From assembly GCA_024529925.1 (NCBI GenBank), contig JAFEUB010000069.1, positions 798,501 to 862,500 on the forward strand: DNA of 64,000 nucleotides, given 5' to 3'. The notes beneath the pieces are model-generated. The model ran no database searches. It saw nothing but the letters and a program-made list of their open reading frames with translations, and had not been told where the DNA came from. Of the stretch, positions 1 to 12,678 are shown piece after piece. Numbering within the stretch: the stretch's first letter is position 1; each line of letters opens with the position of its first letter. This stretch comes from Ophthalmolycus amberensis (taxonomy: Eukaryota > Chordata > Actinopteri > Perciformes > Zoarcidae). Both the position numbers and the translations under genes were made by a program.

Positions 1-3000
1 CTTCTCAGCTCAAGTATTGTCTGAGAGTACTAAGGTCATGCTTTATCTCAACCATTAAGTATGTGTTGAATATGTTAGTGAAATACACAAGCTAAAACAA
101 GGCATGATTGTGGTCATGTCTGGGACATGTCATTGTGTTTCCACTGTCATGGTATTCTTGGAAACACTCAGACTCCCTGTGATAGCAGTAACTGGCAATT
201 GCTATGCCTTTTTATGAGTTTCCTGTCAAATGTCTGCCAGAAATAACACCAAGGCTGTCATTATAGGGATGTTGATCCTTCCGTTATTTCAACCACCTGC
301 TGTGTTTAGTATATTGTGCAAGTATGTATGCACGTGTCAGAGAGATGAAGTGACTCTGAACAGCAAGAATTGTAAGATGGAAATGTCCAAAAGTATGTCA
401 GAGCCATCAGCTTTGTTGTTGCCACAAACATGTCGGATCATTTGAGTCATGTTGTTTTGATTGCAGGGCCCTTCTGGAACCAACCGAACAAGTGTCTGAG
501 ACTAGTTTAGCCTGTCCTTGTCCCACAACAAGTGTTACACACGAGCACACTGATTGTCAGACCTTGAGCAAACTCTATTTCAACACACATATTTTACAAA
601 GACGCCCCCATCCACAATATTTCAGCTTTTGCTTCACAACTATGTAAACACATCCTATCTCTGTCCCTGGTCCCTCAGTGTTTGGCCAGAGTCAGATTCT
701 CGGAAATTGTGCAACTCTGCGGGTATTGTGCCGTTGGACCACAGAGCAGGGCTTACATCTAGGGCCTTGCCTTTTCCTGTCTTTTCCCCTCTCCCTCCCT
801 CCAGAGGTCATAGTTGACAGGAGACATGGGTTGGTGATGTCAGGCCTCTCCTCAGGGCCTCCGGGGATCCTCGGGTGTCTTGTGAGGTTGGGCAGCAGCA
901 GCTCCAAACAGGAAGCAGTGATGGCATGAGAGGGGGAAGGAACAGCTTGCTGCTGTTCTACTTTGTTTGTTTTTTTGTCACACGTCGGCGCCGAAGATGG
1001 AGACGCAGGACAAAGATGGTTAGGACTATGCGGCCAGGAAGAGCTCAGTCACGGGTGTATGTGCACATGTTTGTCTATGAGCTACTGGAGCCATTTGATG
1101 AGCCACACGGCCGACAGAGTTGAGTTTGAATTGTGATTCAGCTGTGTTTTATATTTATATTTATTTTTTTTCACCTCCAGAATTCCCTTGTTTTTGCTAC
1201 ACAGTCGTGAAGAATAAGATAAGTTGAGATTTGCTCTCCTGCTGTGGGCGTCTGCCACGAAAGGTTGTTTTAGTGCACGCTGGGTCGTTGACTTGTTCAG
1301 AGGGTCTATAATGTTCAACATCATGTGCGAAACACGGTCGTGAGTGCTCTTTGAGCGTGTTGGGGCGGTGCTCCCGGGGCTCCCTGATGATGTAGCATGG
1401 TAAACGGCTCCTATTGCTTGCACAGCTGGGGCACACTAGACCGGCCTCTGCAGTGCATGGAGGGAGGGAGATTGAGAGAGGGATTGGGAGGAGGCAGACA
1501 GACAGAGAGGGAGGGAGGGAGGGGAAGGGGAGAGTGGCTGGACCCAACACAACAGAGGAATGCTGTGTGGGCCTTCAGGGCAGGATACAAACTGCAAAAA
1601 GCACAAGCGAGCGCAGAGGAAACAAGAGCAGAAAACTGATTATAAATGACAAATCCCCAGCTCTTGCAACCAAGCAGTGTTAGCTGTATCCTAAGGGTGG
1701 GGGACATGCAACAGTAATGGCTCCGACTCCAATCCAATCTCCTGTATGTATTCGTGCATGTGTGTGTGCGACCGTGTTTGTGTATGCGGCCTCCCTCAAT
1801 TCAAGAGACAGACCGGAAATTTTACCCCTCCCCTCCCGCGTCCTCCCTTCATCCTCTGCCCTGTGCTCGCTGCCCAGCGCTGATTGGCTGGGGGGAAAGC
1901 GAGGGATGAGGTTTTGTCGTCTAATCTGCCAGCAGATCACCACTGATGGGCCTCTGTAGAATGGCTTTAGTAAATTACTGTTCCAGGGAAGGGCAAATCC
2001 CTTCTATCAGATAGCAGCTCTCTCTTCATCGCTCCCTCCTTTCCAAGTCCCGCACTCTCTTTCTCTTCACTGCGTCAGTCAGGCTTTGACTTTATCTCTT
2101 CATCACTACCTTGCTCTGCTCTTCTCCTCTCTGTAGCCGTTGGCCTCTACTTCTCCCTCTTTCTTTTTCTTTCTTTCAGGCTTTCCTTCTTTTGGGGGGG
2201 GTATGTAAATACCTCATGTTGTGCACCTATTTGTGTTTCTGCAGTTGACTGGATTTTGCCAGCCCATGGGCCTCGCACCCGGAGTGAATGAGATGAGTTG
2301 GTGTCAGAAAGAGACGCTCTGTGGACTGTGCTCTAAGGCCGATCGTACAACCAGCACGTCGCAGTCTGCGTCTGTGAACAGTTTCCTCAATCCTCTGGTG
2401 TGATTTTTGCTGTGATGGACCAGCTTTGAGGGGCGGCCATCTTGACTGTCTAAAAATCCCACAGGAGATAATACTGCACATCCTGTCTATAGCTGGAAGA
2501 TGGTGTTTGTGGATTCACAAAAGATAATAACTTAACCGAGGCGGGAATAAAGAAGATGGCGGCGTGAGATACCTGTAGATACTGAAAAAAGAAGGGAGTG
2601 TCTTCCTGTGAGCCGGAGGTGAGGAATGTTGCCTGGTAGGGAAAAGCTCACCGATGACATATGGCAGCCAGGCACGTCTGATGTCACACAATTCTGTTCG
2701 ATAATTAACAGGCGGTGTTTGGGAAGAGGTGGAGAGGCCACACGCCATCACTTCATGTGATGTTGGGATGAGGTGTCTCACCAAACAAGATTTCCCTGTA
2801 ACCCAACCCAGAAGGAATATCTGGTTTGGTGAATGTTGTTGCCGTTGCAACCGTTTCTGTAATGAGTATTTCAGCATGCAGGGCAGTATTCCAGTTTCGA
2901 GTCGTATGCCGGTTTTGATCATGTTTGAGATGAGACGTTTACAAGGAACTTGAAAAACCTCGTTAATCGTGTCCTTTTGATACAGCTTATAACACGATCC

Positions 3001-3145
3001 AGGTTTGTGAACGCATGATGAAATGGCAGTTTAGCATTAACTGGCTGTCTTGATGCTGTTGCTGCATTTACTACGCTGCTGGATCACCAGTTAAATGGAA
3101 GATGAGTGCAACAACACAATTTCATTTCAGTGTGTAAATCATTAG
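1..3145. other. Non-coding, upstream or intron 1
   Basis: No coding exon was recognised. The segment holds a GA-rich stretch at about 1463-1540, an inverted CCAAT box (gattggct) near 1879-1890, a pyrimidine-rich stretch at about 2020-2190, and a YY1-like motif with a neighbouring E2F-like motif at 2540-2563. Open frames here are short, overlapping on both strands and low in coding character. Confidence 0.7.
2540..2563 (+). promoter_or_regulatory. E2F-like and YY1-like motif pair
   Basis: GGCGGGAA at 2540-2547 is followed by AAGATGGCGGC at 2553-2563, a perfect match to the YY1 core often found just downstream of TATA-less start sites. No CpG island surrounds it and no exon was tied to it, so promoter function is only a suggestion. 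Confidence 0.3.
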
Positions 3146-3310
3146 CAGGGCTGTAACCAACAGTTACTTTCATCATCAGTTAATGTGCTGCTTGTCGTTT
3201 GGTCGAGAAAATATCCAGAACGAGTGAAAATGCAGATCGTAATTTTCAAAACTCAAGTTGATATATTTAAGTTTGTTCTTTTGGCCATCATTTATCATCA
3301 CATTTTTTGC
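3146..3310 (+). mobile_element. Diverged hAT-like MITE fragment
   Basis: It begins cagggctgtaaccaacagtt and continues with TCATCATCAGTTAATGTG, then GTCGTTTGGTCGAGAAAATAT and GTGAAAATGCAGATCGTAAT. This resembles, with many mismatches, an abundant fish family that starts cagggctgcaactaacga and encodes nothing. A related piece lies at about 18835-18960. Identification is by recall of the family pattern; the end is approximate. Confidence 0.5.
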
Positions 3311-3722
3311 TTTACTGACTAATGGTACTGCAGTTAGCACATCTGGGTTTCCCAAAGCCACGACGAGGGCTTCATCCGGGTTTATGAATGTGTGACAGAT
3401 TACCAGAATCCTCCCAAAACCTGATCATAAACTGAATGCTAGTCTGCTAATGTTAACCCTCTCAATACTTTGGAGGGAACATCGCTCCTCTTTTGGATTT
3501 GCACATCTGTAATTTAAGATCACCTGGTGTTAATGCTGCTGTCTGGTTGGTGATGCATTGTTACGCTCTCTAATAATGAGCAGACTGTTGGGCCTTACTC
3601 CAGCTGGTGTACCAAAACCGATTAGAACGACAGGAGCTCTGGTGTTTGGTGAGCCCCACCCTTCTTTATCGACTCTCTCCCCTTGCAGTCTGAAGCATCT
3701 GCCTCCCCACTGCCCGCCACAC

Positions 3723-3725
<3 letters not shown>

Positions 3726-3759
<34 letters not shown>

Positions 3760-3768
3760 CTCTCTCTC
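3726..3768. repeat. (CT)n microsatellite
   Basis: This is a CT array interrupted by one G at 3757. The dipeptide-repeat open frames across it on both strands are artefacts. Confidence 0.9.
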
Positions 3769-5985
3769 CCGCCACAGCCCACACTGCTATTGCCGCGGCT
3801 GCTAGCTATCCAGCTCACGCCGATGTCGGCGCCTCTAATCTCTCTAGCATAAAGGCCATGCAAAGGGAATTTATGTCCGCCTGCCACGGGAAGAAAGGGA
3901 GAAGCGGAGAATCGTTTGAGCAGGTTGATAGATAAGGCTCTTGTGCTTTCTGTGCGGTGCTTTTTAAGCCATGTTAAGCTGCTTAATTAGACATAATCTA
4001 CAGACCCCAGACTGAGGCGGAACTAATGAAGTTAAAAGACTCAAATCCCATCCTACCATCACTTGCGCCTCCTGGTCTCATCACTGCGGTCTCCTCTCTG
4101 CTGCCTGCCATCACACTCTCTCCTCCTCGCGGCACACTCTGCCCTCTCTTCCTCCTTGCAGTCCCACTCTTTCCTTTTAACACCATTAATGTCTTGCATC
4201 ACACCCAGACCTTCTGTCCTGCCCACATTACAAGCTTCAACCATGTTGCGTATCATTAGAACAAGTGAAACCCCCAGAAACCAACCTTATTATACGGACA
4301 GATATTCGGTGCATGAGCATAGAAACGTTTTACGAATCGTGATCAACTGTAGCCGTAGTTTACTCTGTCTGCCTATAGTCCTGGTGCTAATGAGCACATT
4401 GTTTGAGCAGAGGAAAGCCTTCAGAAAGCCATGAATTCAGATTTATACCCGTCACTGGTAAACAAATACTAAATGCTAAAGACGGTGAAGGAAACACCTC
4501 TTGTCTCGTCAATGATTGGTACCCAGTGTGAGCTTGACAGAGAAGATACAGTTCCATGACAAAGTTCCTCAAGAAAAATAAAACAAATAACGAGGTCTTT
4601 CTGAGGCGAGGCACTAATGGCTGATGTGATCTGAATTCAAAAGGTTGAAGCCGGACTGAGAACTGGGGGAGGAAGCGGTAAGTGTTACAACAAGTTACTT
4701 GGCAGGGTCTGCTGTACTTCAGCACATTTTTCTTCTCTGCAGCAGTTCTGCTTCCACAGTCTTCCCTGACCCTGTTCTTAAGCCTTCCTCCTTCCTCTTC
4801 CAGCAAGAAGAGAATGTCAGAAACACACTCCCCCTGCCTAATCCCTACATGGAGCAAATCTGTGCCCTGGCCATGTGTATGAATATTTGTGGATGAGTTA
4901 TTCCAACTTTTTAGCTAGCTTACAATACGCTTCATTCGTACACCGGCTCTCGATGTGGCCCCCCCTTGTTGATGCCGTGGCATGTTTACTCATCTCTCCC
5001 ATCTCTGCATCTTGCAGGACCGGGTTCTTTGTTGTGTTTTGAGTTTCCCTCTGAAGCTGAACAGCTTCGCGGAGGCGCTGGCTGGCATGCTAGCTTGTAA
5101 ACGCTCATCCTCTGTCCAGGAGGAGATTGCAGCTGACCGTTGTTGGGTTTCATCATCATCATCATGAATGCGCTGCTTCACCGGGCATAGCCTGTCAGAG
5201 AATCTTCTTCACCCCATTATCTTTCTGCCTCTCCATCATGCCCTCCTTCCTACCTCGTCTTTACCTGAAGTGGTTGTGGCCTTTTGTACTGTTAAACTCA
5301 TTCTCTTCACTATTTCCATAAGCGCAAATGTAAACACAGACTGAACCGTGGGAGTTTAAAATGACCCTTTAGCGCCTATCGGCTGCAGAAAACGAGGTAA
5401 TATTTATTCTCTTTAACCTTTCTCAAACTCTACCTTTTTCTGTCTCGCTGCTGCCTCTCCTCACGTGACAAAGCTCTCCCCTCCAGTGCGGCCCAGTATC
5501 ATGGTGGTATTGAGTGGATGTGAGGGCTGCTGCATTCTGGTCTTGCTTGATTAGCCAGTGTGTGATGCTGTGGGCAGCTTTGTTTTGTTGCTGAATGGGC
5601 TGTTCCACTGAGGGCGCAGGAGACGACGAGGGGATGGAGAGGAGAAGGGTGGAGTGGAAAAGGAAAAGCAGCAGCAGCAGGAGGAGGCTGGAAAAAAAGA
5701 AGATAAAAGCGAACGGGGAAAGGGTATAAAAGGAGAGGTTGGGAGTAGATAAATGAGACGGGAGAAAAGGCTGGAGCAGAAGCGGGAAAGCAGAAATGTG
5801 GAGAGGATGGTGGTGCATAGGCAAAAATAAACGACCTCTCCTCCCTTTCAGAGGGAAGATAACTGAGTGTTAAGAAATGCTGAGGTGGACAGAAGCCATA
5901 TCGTCCACCAACACAGCACCTGCTAGTCTGCCTGCCCCCTCCCATTCATTGACCGACTTTCTATTGTGTGTCTTTGTGCCTGTGG

Positions 5986-5987
<2 letters not shown>

Positions 5988-6021
<34 letters not shown>
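5988..6021. repeat. (TG)n microsatellite
   Basis: An uninterrupted TG/GT array of 34 bases. Confidence 0.95.
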
Positions 6022-6023
<2 letters not shown>

Positions 6024-9000
6024 CTGTGCGTACACATTACCATTAGTATACCATTTTTGTTTCAGCCCATAAGATAGCAGCCCAGATTCTGTGCTTGAAA
6101 CATGTTGATACTCAGACACGACAAATCCCCGAATCCCTGCGCTGCACCACCTTCATACACGCATTAATAGCTTTTCGTGTGAAATATTGAAGGATGTCTG
6201 TGCAGCAGTTTCTCTCTGTGTCTGCACATACATGCACTATCAGAATTGCTCACTGGTTCCGACCTTTCTATACATCTCTGGGACCAGGAGCACGGTTCTT
6301 TTAGAAGTCGAATTGTATTCTCTGAAAGTCACAATGCAGGTCCTCTTGGTAGTGGGCGTGGTTGCGGAAGAAGCAGAATAATGCTACTGCCAATAGCTCT
6401 GCACAGTAGCTGCTTTTGCTAACGTTAGCTTCATAGACGGGACAAGCGGCCTCCTTTTTAAGGGTAATGGTTAAAAATCGTTATAATGATAATTATTAAT
6501 ATCGGATGTGTAATGTTCCAAAAAGGTTTAAGATGCAGATCTCGACAACCCACTGTACCAACTGTCCGTCATTTACACTCAACAGCTAGTGTCCAAGTAA
6601 CCTGCTACCATTCTAAATTGACGGGACATATTTACTCTTCATTTCTGTCAAAACAGTCTTGCTACTCTGTTGGTCTTCTGTGTGTAGCAAAACAAAGATC
6701 GCCCCCGATTTTTTTTTTTTAACGAAAATTATACAAAGTGGTGTTTCTTCTATAAAACTGGCGGCTAGGCGTAAATAGTACGGTGCTTTTTATTGTTTTG
6801 CTAACTCGCACAATTAACAATAATTGGCCACAGCTGAGGAAATGTGCCGGTGACAGTTGTCTTTGTAGTTGGTGAAATAGCTGGCTTAAAGTTTTACTTG
6901 CTTGTTGTTATAAGACAGTGTTAATCATGTCAGTGCTAATTAAAGTGGTGGCTCTTGCTACAGGAAAATCACACTTTCTGTTTGTGATTTCAATATGAAA
7001 TCAATGAATCATTTGGCCCTACCACATCGTCTCTATATGTCGCTGTATTTTAGTACGAAAAACAATATTTTTTGTGCGGTTCAGGCCTTTCCTCCACAGA
7101 TGTTTTTGTAAATGTAATTCTGTATGCCTGTGCCAGCGTGTGTGTTATGTTTTCTGGAAGCAGGCTGCGTTGTAGATGGAATAAAGTGAAGCCCACTGCG
7201 AGTGTTGACAGCAGTTGGCTTGCTGGCGCTGATGGGGTTGATGAATGCTGAGTACTGTGGGCTAGAATGGGAAGGCAAATCTGCCGTGTTTTCTTGTACC
7301 GGATGTGTCTGAATTCTGCAAATCTCTCTTGATAAATTCAAGGTTGTGCACTAAAATGAAAATATGACAATGATAAGCCCCCTTGAGCTCCTTCTTTGCC
7401 ATCTCCGAACCTCACTTCCTCTTTCATTGCCTTTCATTTTCTATTCCTGTTCCTATAAGTGATTCCTCATTTTATGGCTCCTTGTATTTTTCCTCGTCCT
7501 TGAAACCCTCTTGCTTCCTCTATTGGCATCTCTGTACGTTTCCACTCCTCCCCTTTTTTAATAAATTGTCCGTTTTTAAAAGACGATTGGAAGAACACAC
7601 CCAAGCACACATTCATTCACATACAAGACTGAAATAAAGAAGCCCCTTATCTCTCCTACCAGAGACACTTGGTTCATGTGCTCCCATGCAGATGAATAAT
7701 ATATGTGGATACAAGCGCGTACTCGCACACAACACAAGTAATTGGTGGTGGTGATGCTGACACGGGGCCGTTGTATGCTGTGCTTTTTGTAACACTGTGT
7801 GTGTGTGTGTGTGTGTGTGAGCGAGCGCTCTGCTGACTGCTGTCACTGTGGAGGGATGTAGAGTCTCCAAGGGCATGGTGATGAATGGGAGTGTTGTCAC
7901 CAGTCAGGTCCAGCTGCCTTTATTCTGTCTTTATGCTGCATGTTCTCCTATTATACCACAAGCGCTGTGTGTGTGTGTGTGTCGAATCTGCACGCAGAGT
8001 GAGCGTGGGTGAGTTTTGTGTTAATGCAGCTTGAATGAAACAATTCTTGTGTGTGTGTGTGTGTGACCGAGGTGTTAACGCGAAGGACTTTTGAGTGACG
8101 TCTATAAGCCACGTGTCCTCATCTTTGTCTGCAACATGACATGCACCTGTGTGGCCGTCGCACCAGACACACATCCCCTGCATCAGATAAACCAGCTTAA
8201 TTTGCAAGTATGAGTTTGTAGTCGTGTGTGTTTGGCTTGCAGTCGTTGGGAGAGGGCGAGTCCTGTGCCAGCACGTAGATATGTCCGTGTGTGAGCAGTG
8301 GGCTCCGAGAAAATGCCGTCAAAGCAGAAGCTGAATAATTTGCCTACAGACACATTCGTGATACGGTGCCGTGTGCGCATAAATTTGCCTTCCAGTAGAC
8401 TTGGCTGTATGGTTTACAGATCGTGTGTAATATCAGAAAACCCCATACCTGAGTGTGAAGGTCTTTGTTCATGAATATTTGGTCCCTCTGGGATCTCTTG
8501 TGGCAGTCGAGGAGAGTATGCACACTACACACCGCATGACACGCACTTGTATGTGGAGAGTTGTAGAGAATGTATGCCTGCCTCTTTGCTTTATGAAGAT
8601 GAATGTAGGTTGTGATTTATGTTCAGTGGGTGTGGAAGCAGGTGGTTCTGGGATGCAAAAAGATGAATGCAGAGCCTAAGGAGTAATGTGGCTCTATTTT
8701 GACCAAACACTTATGGTGGCAGGTGTGACTGAGGTTTAACTCGAAGCATATATTGTACCCATTTTTACACATTCACTCTAGCTTTCAAGTCAGTTTTACT
8801 TATGGTATACTCTCAAAAAGGAGCTCCAGGAATATGCTCTGCTCTAATACAATATGTCTAGGCTAGATTCAATGTATGAGCTTAAAATATACTCTACTCG
8901 TGTTTTGTCGAAATGCGTTTCATTGTGGAATCCAAAAACTGCAAAATAAATAACTACGTGAACTGTCGGACACAAAAACCATGGCTAACCATGAGGGACA

Positions 9001-9654
9001 ATCAAAGAATGATTTAGTTGTTGGTTAAGTTTGACTGATTAAGCAATCTTTGCTTTATTGGCCACAGTTTGGACAGTCTAATCCGGGATGACACTATAAA
9101 TACAGTTGTCTGTAAAACCACTGACAACATGGAACCTTACCCATATGTGGACAACTCGAGAAGGGAACTGTGTCCTGGCATTGTGCTCTGTTTAGAGCCA
9201 ATGAGAGTATAGCATGACGGTGCATTAATGCTTGGGTTTTACGAGTGTGTTTTTAATGATGCTGTGTAGCGTTTAAACTCTGTATCGATGTAGATTCATG
9301 CCCCATGGAGGCATTCTCACAGAGTTTGCCAGCCATTTTCTGCAAAGCATTCACTTTCTGGCCTTCTTGATGGAGATGTAAGTGAGCGGTGTAGAGCTTG
9401 ACAATGTAGGAGTTCTTTAAAAAGAAGAATGCACAGCCTCCTAACTGTGGCGGAGTTAACGTCTCTTTTCTGCTCTTTTCTGGTGCATGATGTATAGAAA
9501 ATCTGTGCCTCCCGCCTACAGTACAAACTGCCTCTGGAAATCAGGTGGGCCTTAACTGTGTTAGATACTGAAGGGGCAAACAGAGTGGACTTGCAGCCAT
9601 TGCAACACTAAATCCCAAGATTGCGTGCGCTGCTCACTGTGCTCCTGGTTCTTC

Positions 9655-10240
9655 ACCGTGCTGCTGTTAATGTCCTTGGATTTGAATATACTAGTGTCCT
9701 CGCTGCAGGCGAAGGAAAGCGCGATACATAATTAGCGTGTTTTACATGGTAGCCGGCGTTAATGCCCTCACACCTTCCCGACACATTATTTGTAAATTTC
9801 CAAGGATGATACCCTGGTGAGGAGAAAGACGTCACACTAAACCAACTCATTTAGCAACACGGGTGAAATAACAGCAAGGCTTTCTGTTGTTGTTGCACAC
9901 ATAGACAAACACACGCTCTCACCTCCCTGCGCTTCTTCGGGGATCTAAATGGGAATCTGACTGGCGGTAAACATGTCATTGTGTCGAGCGGGCCAGCAAA
10001 CAGACAGCCTGGCAGGCCAGTTAATAGGGAGATGAAGGGATAGAGTTTAATAGGCATTGGAGGAAGAATAGTAGATTTATTTAAACGGGGCAATATTTAC
10101 CCGTCTGGACCATGTCAGATTGTGTTTAAATTGGCCTCCCAGTTTCCCGGTGTGTCATTTATCTTTAAATTGTTCTTATTTAATCCGGCTCATTCATTAT
10201 CATACTCCTCGATTGTGCCAAGAGTTTGATTTAGCGTCTA
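9655..10240. promoter_or_regulatory. CNE-like block (candidate enhancer)
   Basis: This is a 600-bp block of complex, repeat-free sequence. It has homeodomain-type TAATTAG (9729-9735), several TTTAAA/TGTTTAAAT and TTAAT motifs and balanced base composition, unlike the microsatellite-rich surroundings. The sequence does not prove conservation; the call is by general appearance. Confidence 0.25.
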
Positions 10241-12525
10241 TCATAGGTTGTTTCTACTGAGGCAAGAGCCTCACTTAAAAACCCTAAACATCAGAGTGGA
10301 TTGTGGGATGGGAGCCAGGAGCAGTCTGTTGCTATACTGCCACTGGAGGATTTTTTAAAGATGATTGGATATTGAGAGCTAATATGTAGGTACATTGTTT
10401 TAAAATCAATTAGTTTATAAATGGGAAAGTTTCTGGCTACCGTAATAAAGTTGCGAATAGGTGTAGCAGCAGGTTTCAGTGTGTGACTCAGCTTGCCTCT
10501 GTCTTTCACTTCCAGGAGCTTTCTAAAGCTCTCTCTTCCTCTCTCCCCTTTTCACCGCCATGACAGCAAGTCTCCAGAGTGCAATAGGAACAAGGCTTTA
10601 TCTGGCGTAATTCGTTTATTCCCCCCCTCTCACCCAGTAGATTTTATCCCGGTTTCTTGTGTGGTTGTGCCCCCCCCCCTGCTACGTAGGTTGGCTTTAT
10701 GAATGAGCCCACTCAGGGCCGTACGGTCACCGTGTGCCTGTCAAGGCTTTGCACAACACGCTCACACTTTATCTCTTGATAATAAAAGAAATGACAGGAG
10801 AGAAAGAAAAGGTAGCAAAGTGAGCTGGAGAGTTTATAAGAGCAAGATAACAAGAGAGAAAGAGAGAGAGGGACGAAAGCGAGAGAGAACCTTCGGTCCC
10901 CTGATGTGTGTTGAGCGGACGCTGGCAAAAAGAATCCCTTTTTACCGTCACACGACAATCACAGTAATGACCTTAGCCTGCGCTCATCAATAGACAGACT
11001 TGCATCGTCATAGAGACAGGTGGGGTGTGTGTGAGAAGCCACCTCCTTTGTCTGAGATCAAGGATTAGAAAGGCTTAAAGATGGTACGCCTAGTTTGGGT
11101 GTGTGCATTTGTGTCTTTGTGGTGTTGGCATTATCTGAGATGACGTCAGCACTTAAAGAGGCTGGGGTTGCATTCGAAACATTCTCCAGTGCAGAGGCTG
11201 CAGTAACATTGGCCCCGTGCTGTGGATTCAGAGACGGAAACATAATGTTTGGCGTCTGCAAGTCACAGTAGTCTCATGGGTTCATCATCAAAGCTCTTAA
11301 AACAGTTTTTTTTAATCCATAAATAAGCAACACTTAACTTTAACAGCCCTATTTAGCATTTGCGAGCGATAAATAATCACTTTATAATTTCATATCGCAC
11401 TATAATGCGGTTTTTCAGCAGATATCAGTTATTTTTCTCTTACGAAGCATCTGTTACTAGTGTATAAACAATTAATGAATGATTGACAGTGTAACATAAC
11501 TGTCATCTTAGTCAATGATTATTATGCTCTTGAACCAACCAATCCTCACACTGCATTATGACAGATTTTGTATTGTTCACGCACTTGTACAAATCATTCA
11601 CGACTGGGTTAAAACTGTCAAAACTCACGAAGACGTGTTGAGCTTGACCTTAAAGAGAGTCATTTGATTTGGTATCATGTTGTCCTTAATTGTCTGTTTA
11701 TACACCAGTTATGTGTTGTCGAATACATTAATAGACATTTAGAAATGTCCCCATCGGCTTACAGCTACATTGCAGTTTGTCATAAACCATTTACTAATAG
11801 TCAATAGGCAAGTTTAGTTTAAAACACGTATCCATGTATTTTAGAATAGAGATAAAAAGCGGCATGAAGGCGTACACAACGTTTTTACTAAGGCAAGGAT
11901 CCTTGGTTTGCCCTTCTCTGGCCAGTGAAGGAAGGGAATAGAGTAATCAAGATTCGGCATCATGGCTAAGTAGAGAAATGAATTTGATAGTGTGTGTGTG
12001 TGCATGTGCTCAAGGGGTGGGGGGCGGTTCACACATGGATCAGGGCCAGGAGAACTGCTTTAACATCCAACGTGGTTCCTTTCCTGTTTCGGCAGAGAGA
12101 ATGGTCTAATTCTCACCCACTGCTTTTTCCTGACACATTTTCTTCCTCCGGGCCTTGAGAGGGAACATGGTCAGCACGGCATAGCAACTAGTTTCAGGAA
12201 GAAAGCATACTATAGTGCATGTGTAACTTTTAGAAATGAGGAGGAGGAGGAGGAGGAGATCAACTGGTCAACATTGATTATTTTCTCCCCTATGTGGCAG
12301 CATCTGTGTTTGTGGTCTGCCATTATATATTTTCACATTCTAAGCTTCAGACTAAGTCCAGACTGTTTGTGGCCGCACTCCTGCCACTCTCAACACACCC
12401 TCTCTAGCCCAGGAAGAAATAATGGTCGACTCAAGGCTGGACCGACTGTTCATGTTTGCTAGTTTTATCCCAGGACTACCGTATATAGAATTACTTTGGC
12501 GTAACAATAGTCTTCAGAATCACAG

Positions 12526-12678
12526 TTATCCATTCATTATCTGGAACCTCACAGGCATGGGAGGAAGCCGGAGAGAACCCACGCAGACAAAGGGAGAACA
12601 TGTGAATGTCACACGGAAGGGTTTGTACCTAGACCCCTCCTGCCGTGAGGCTGACGACACCAACTACACCACGTTGCC
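12526..12678 (-). mobile_element. L2/Maui-like LINE (or derived) fragment
   Basis: Typical phrases of an abundant fish repeat are present: TTATCCATTCATTATCTGGAA, GGAGGAAGCCGGAGAGAACC, CACGCAGACAAAGGGAGAACATG, and GCCGTGAGGCTGACGACACC. It is diverged and truncated. Class assignment is from memory of the pattern and orientation is tentative. Confidence 0.55.

Larger units (their letters stand above)
3311..12525. other. Non-coding, upstream or intron 1
   Basis: No coding exon was recognised. Contents: a CT array (3726-3768), a CAG/GGA-rich purine stretch near 5630-5720, TG arrays (5988-6021, 7796-7819, and shorter ones near 7966-7982 and 8048-8066), a palindrome gctaacgttagc at 6418-6429, a CNE-like block at 9655-10240, AT-rich sequence at 11280-11840 and a GAG repeat at 12238-12258. 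Confidence 0.7.

Noticed and set aside
5423..5945. Minus-strand open frames of 133 and 148 codons
   Set aside because: They are generated by a purine-rich + strand (poly Ser/Leu/Pro/Phe translation) and overlap each other in different frames. No motif and no splice structure.
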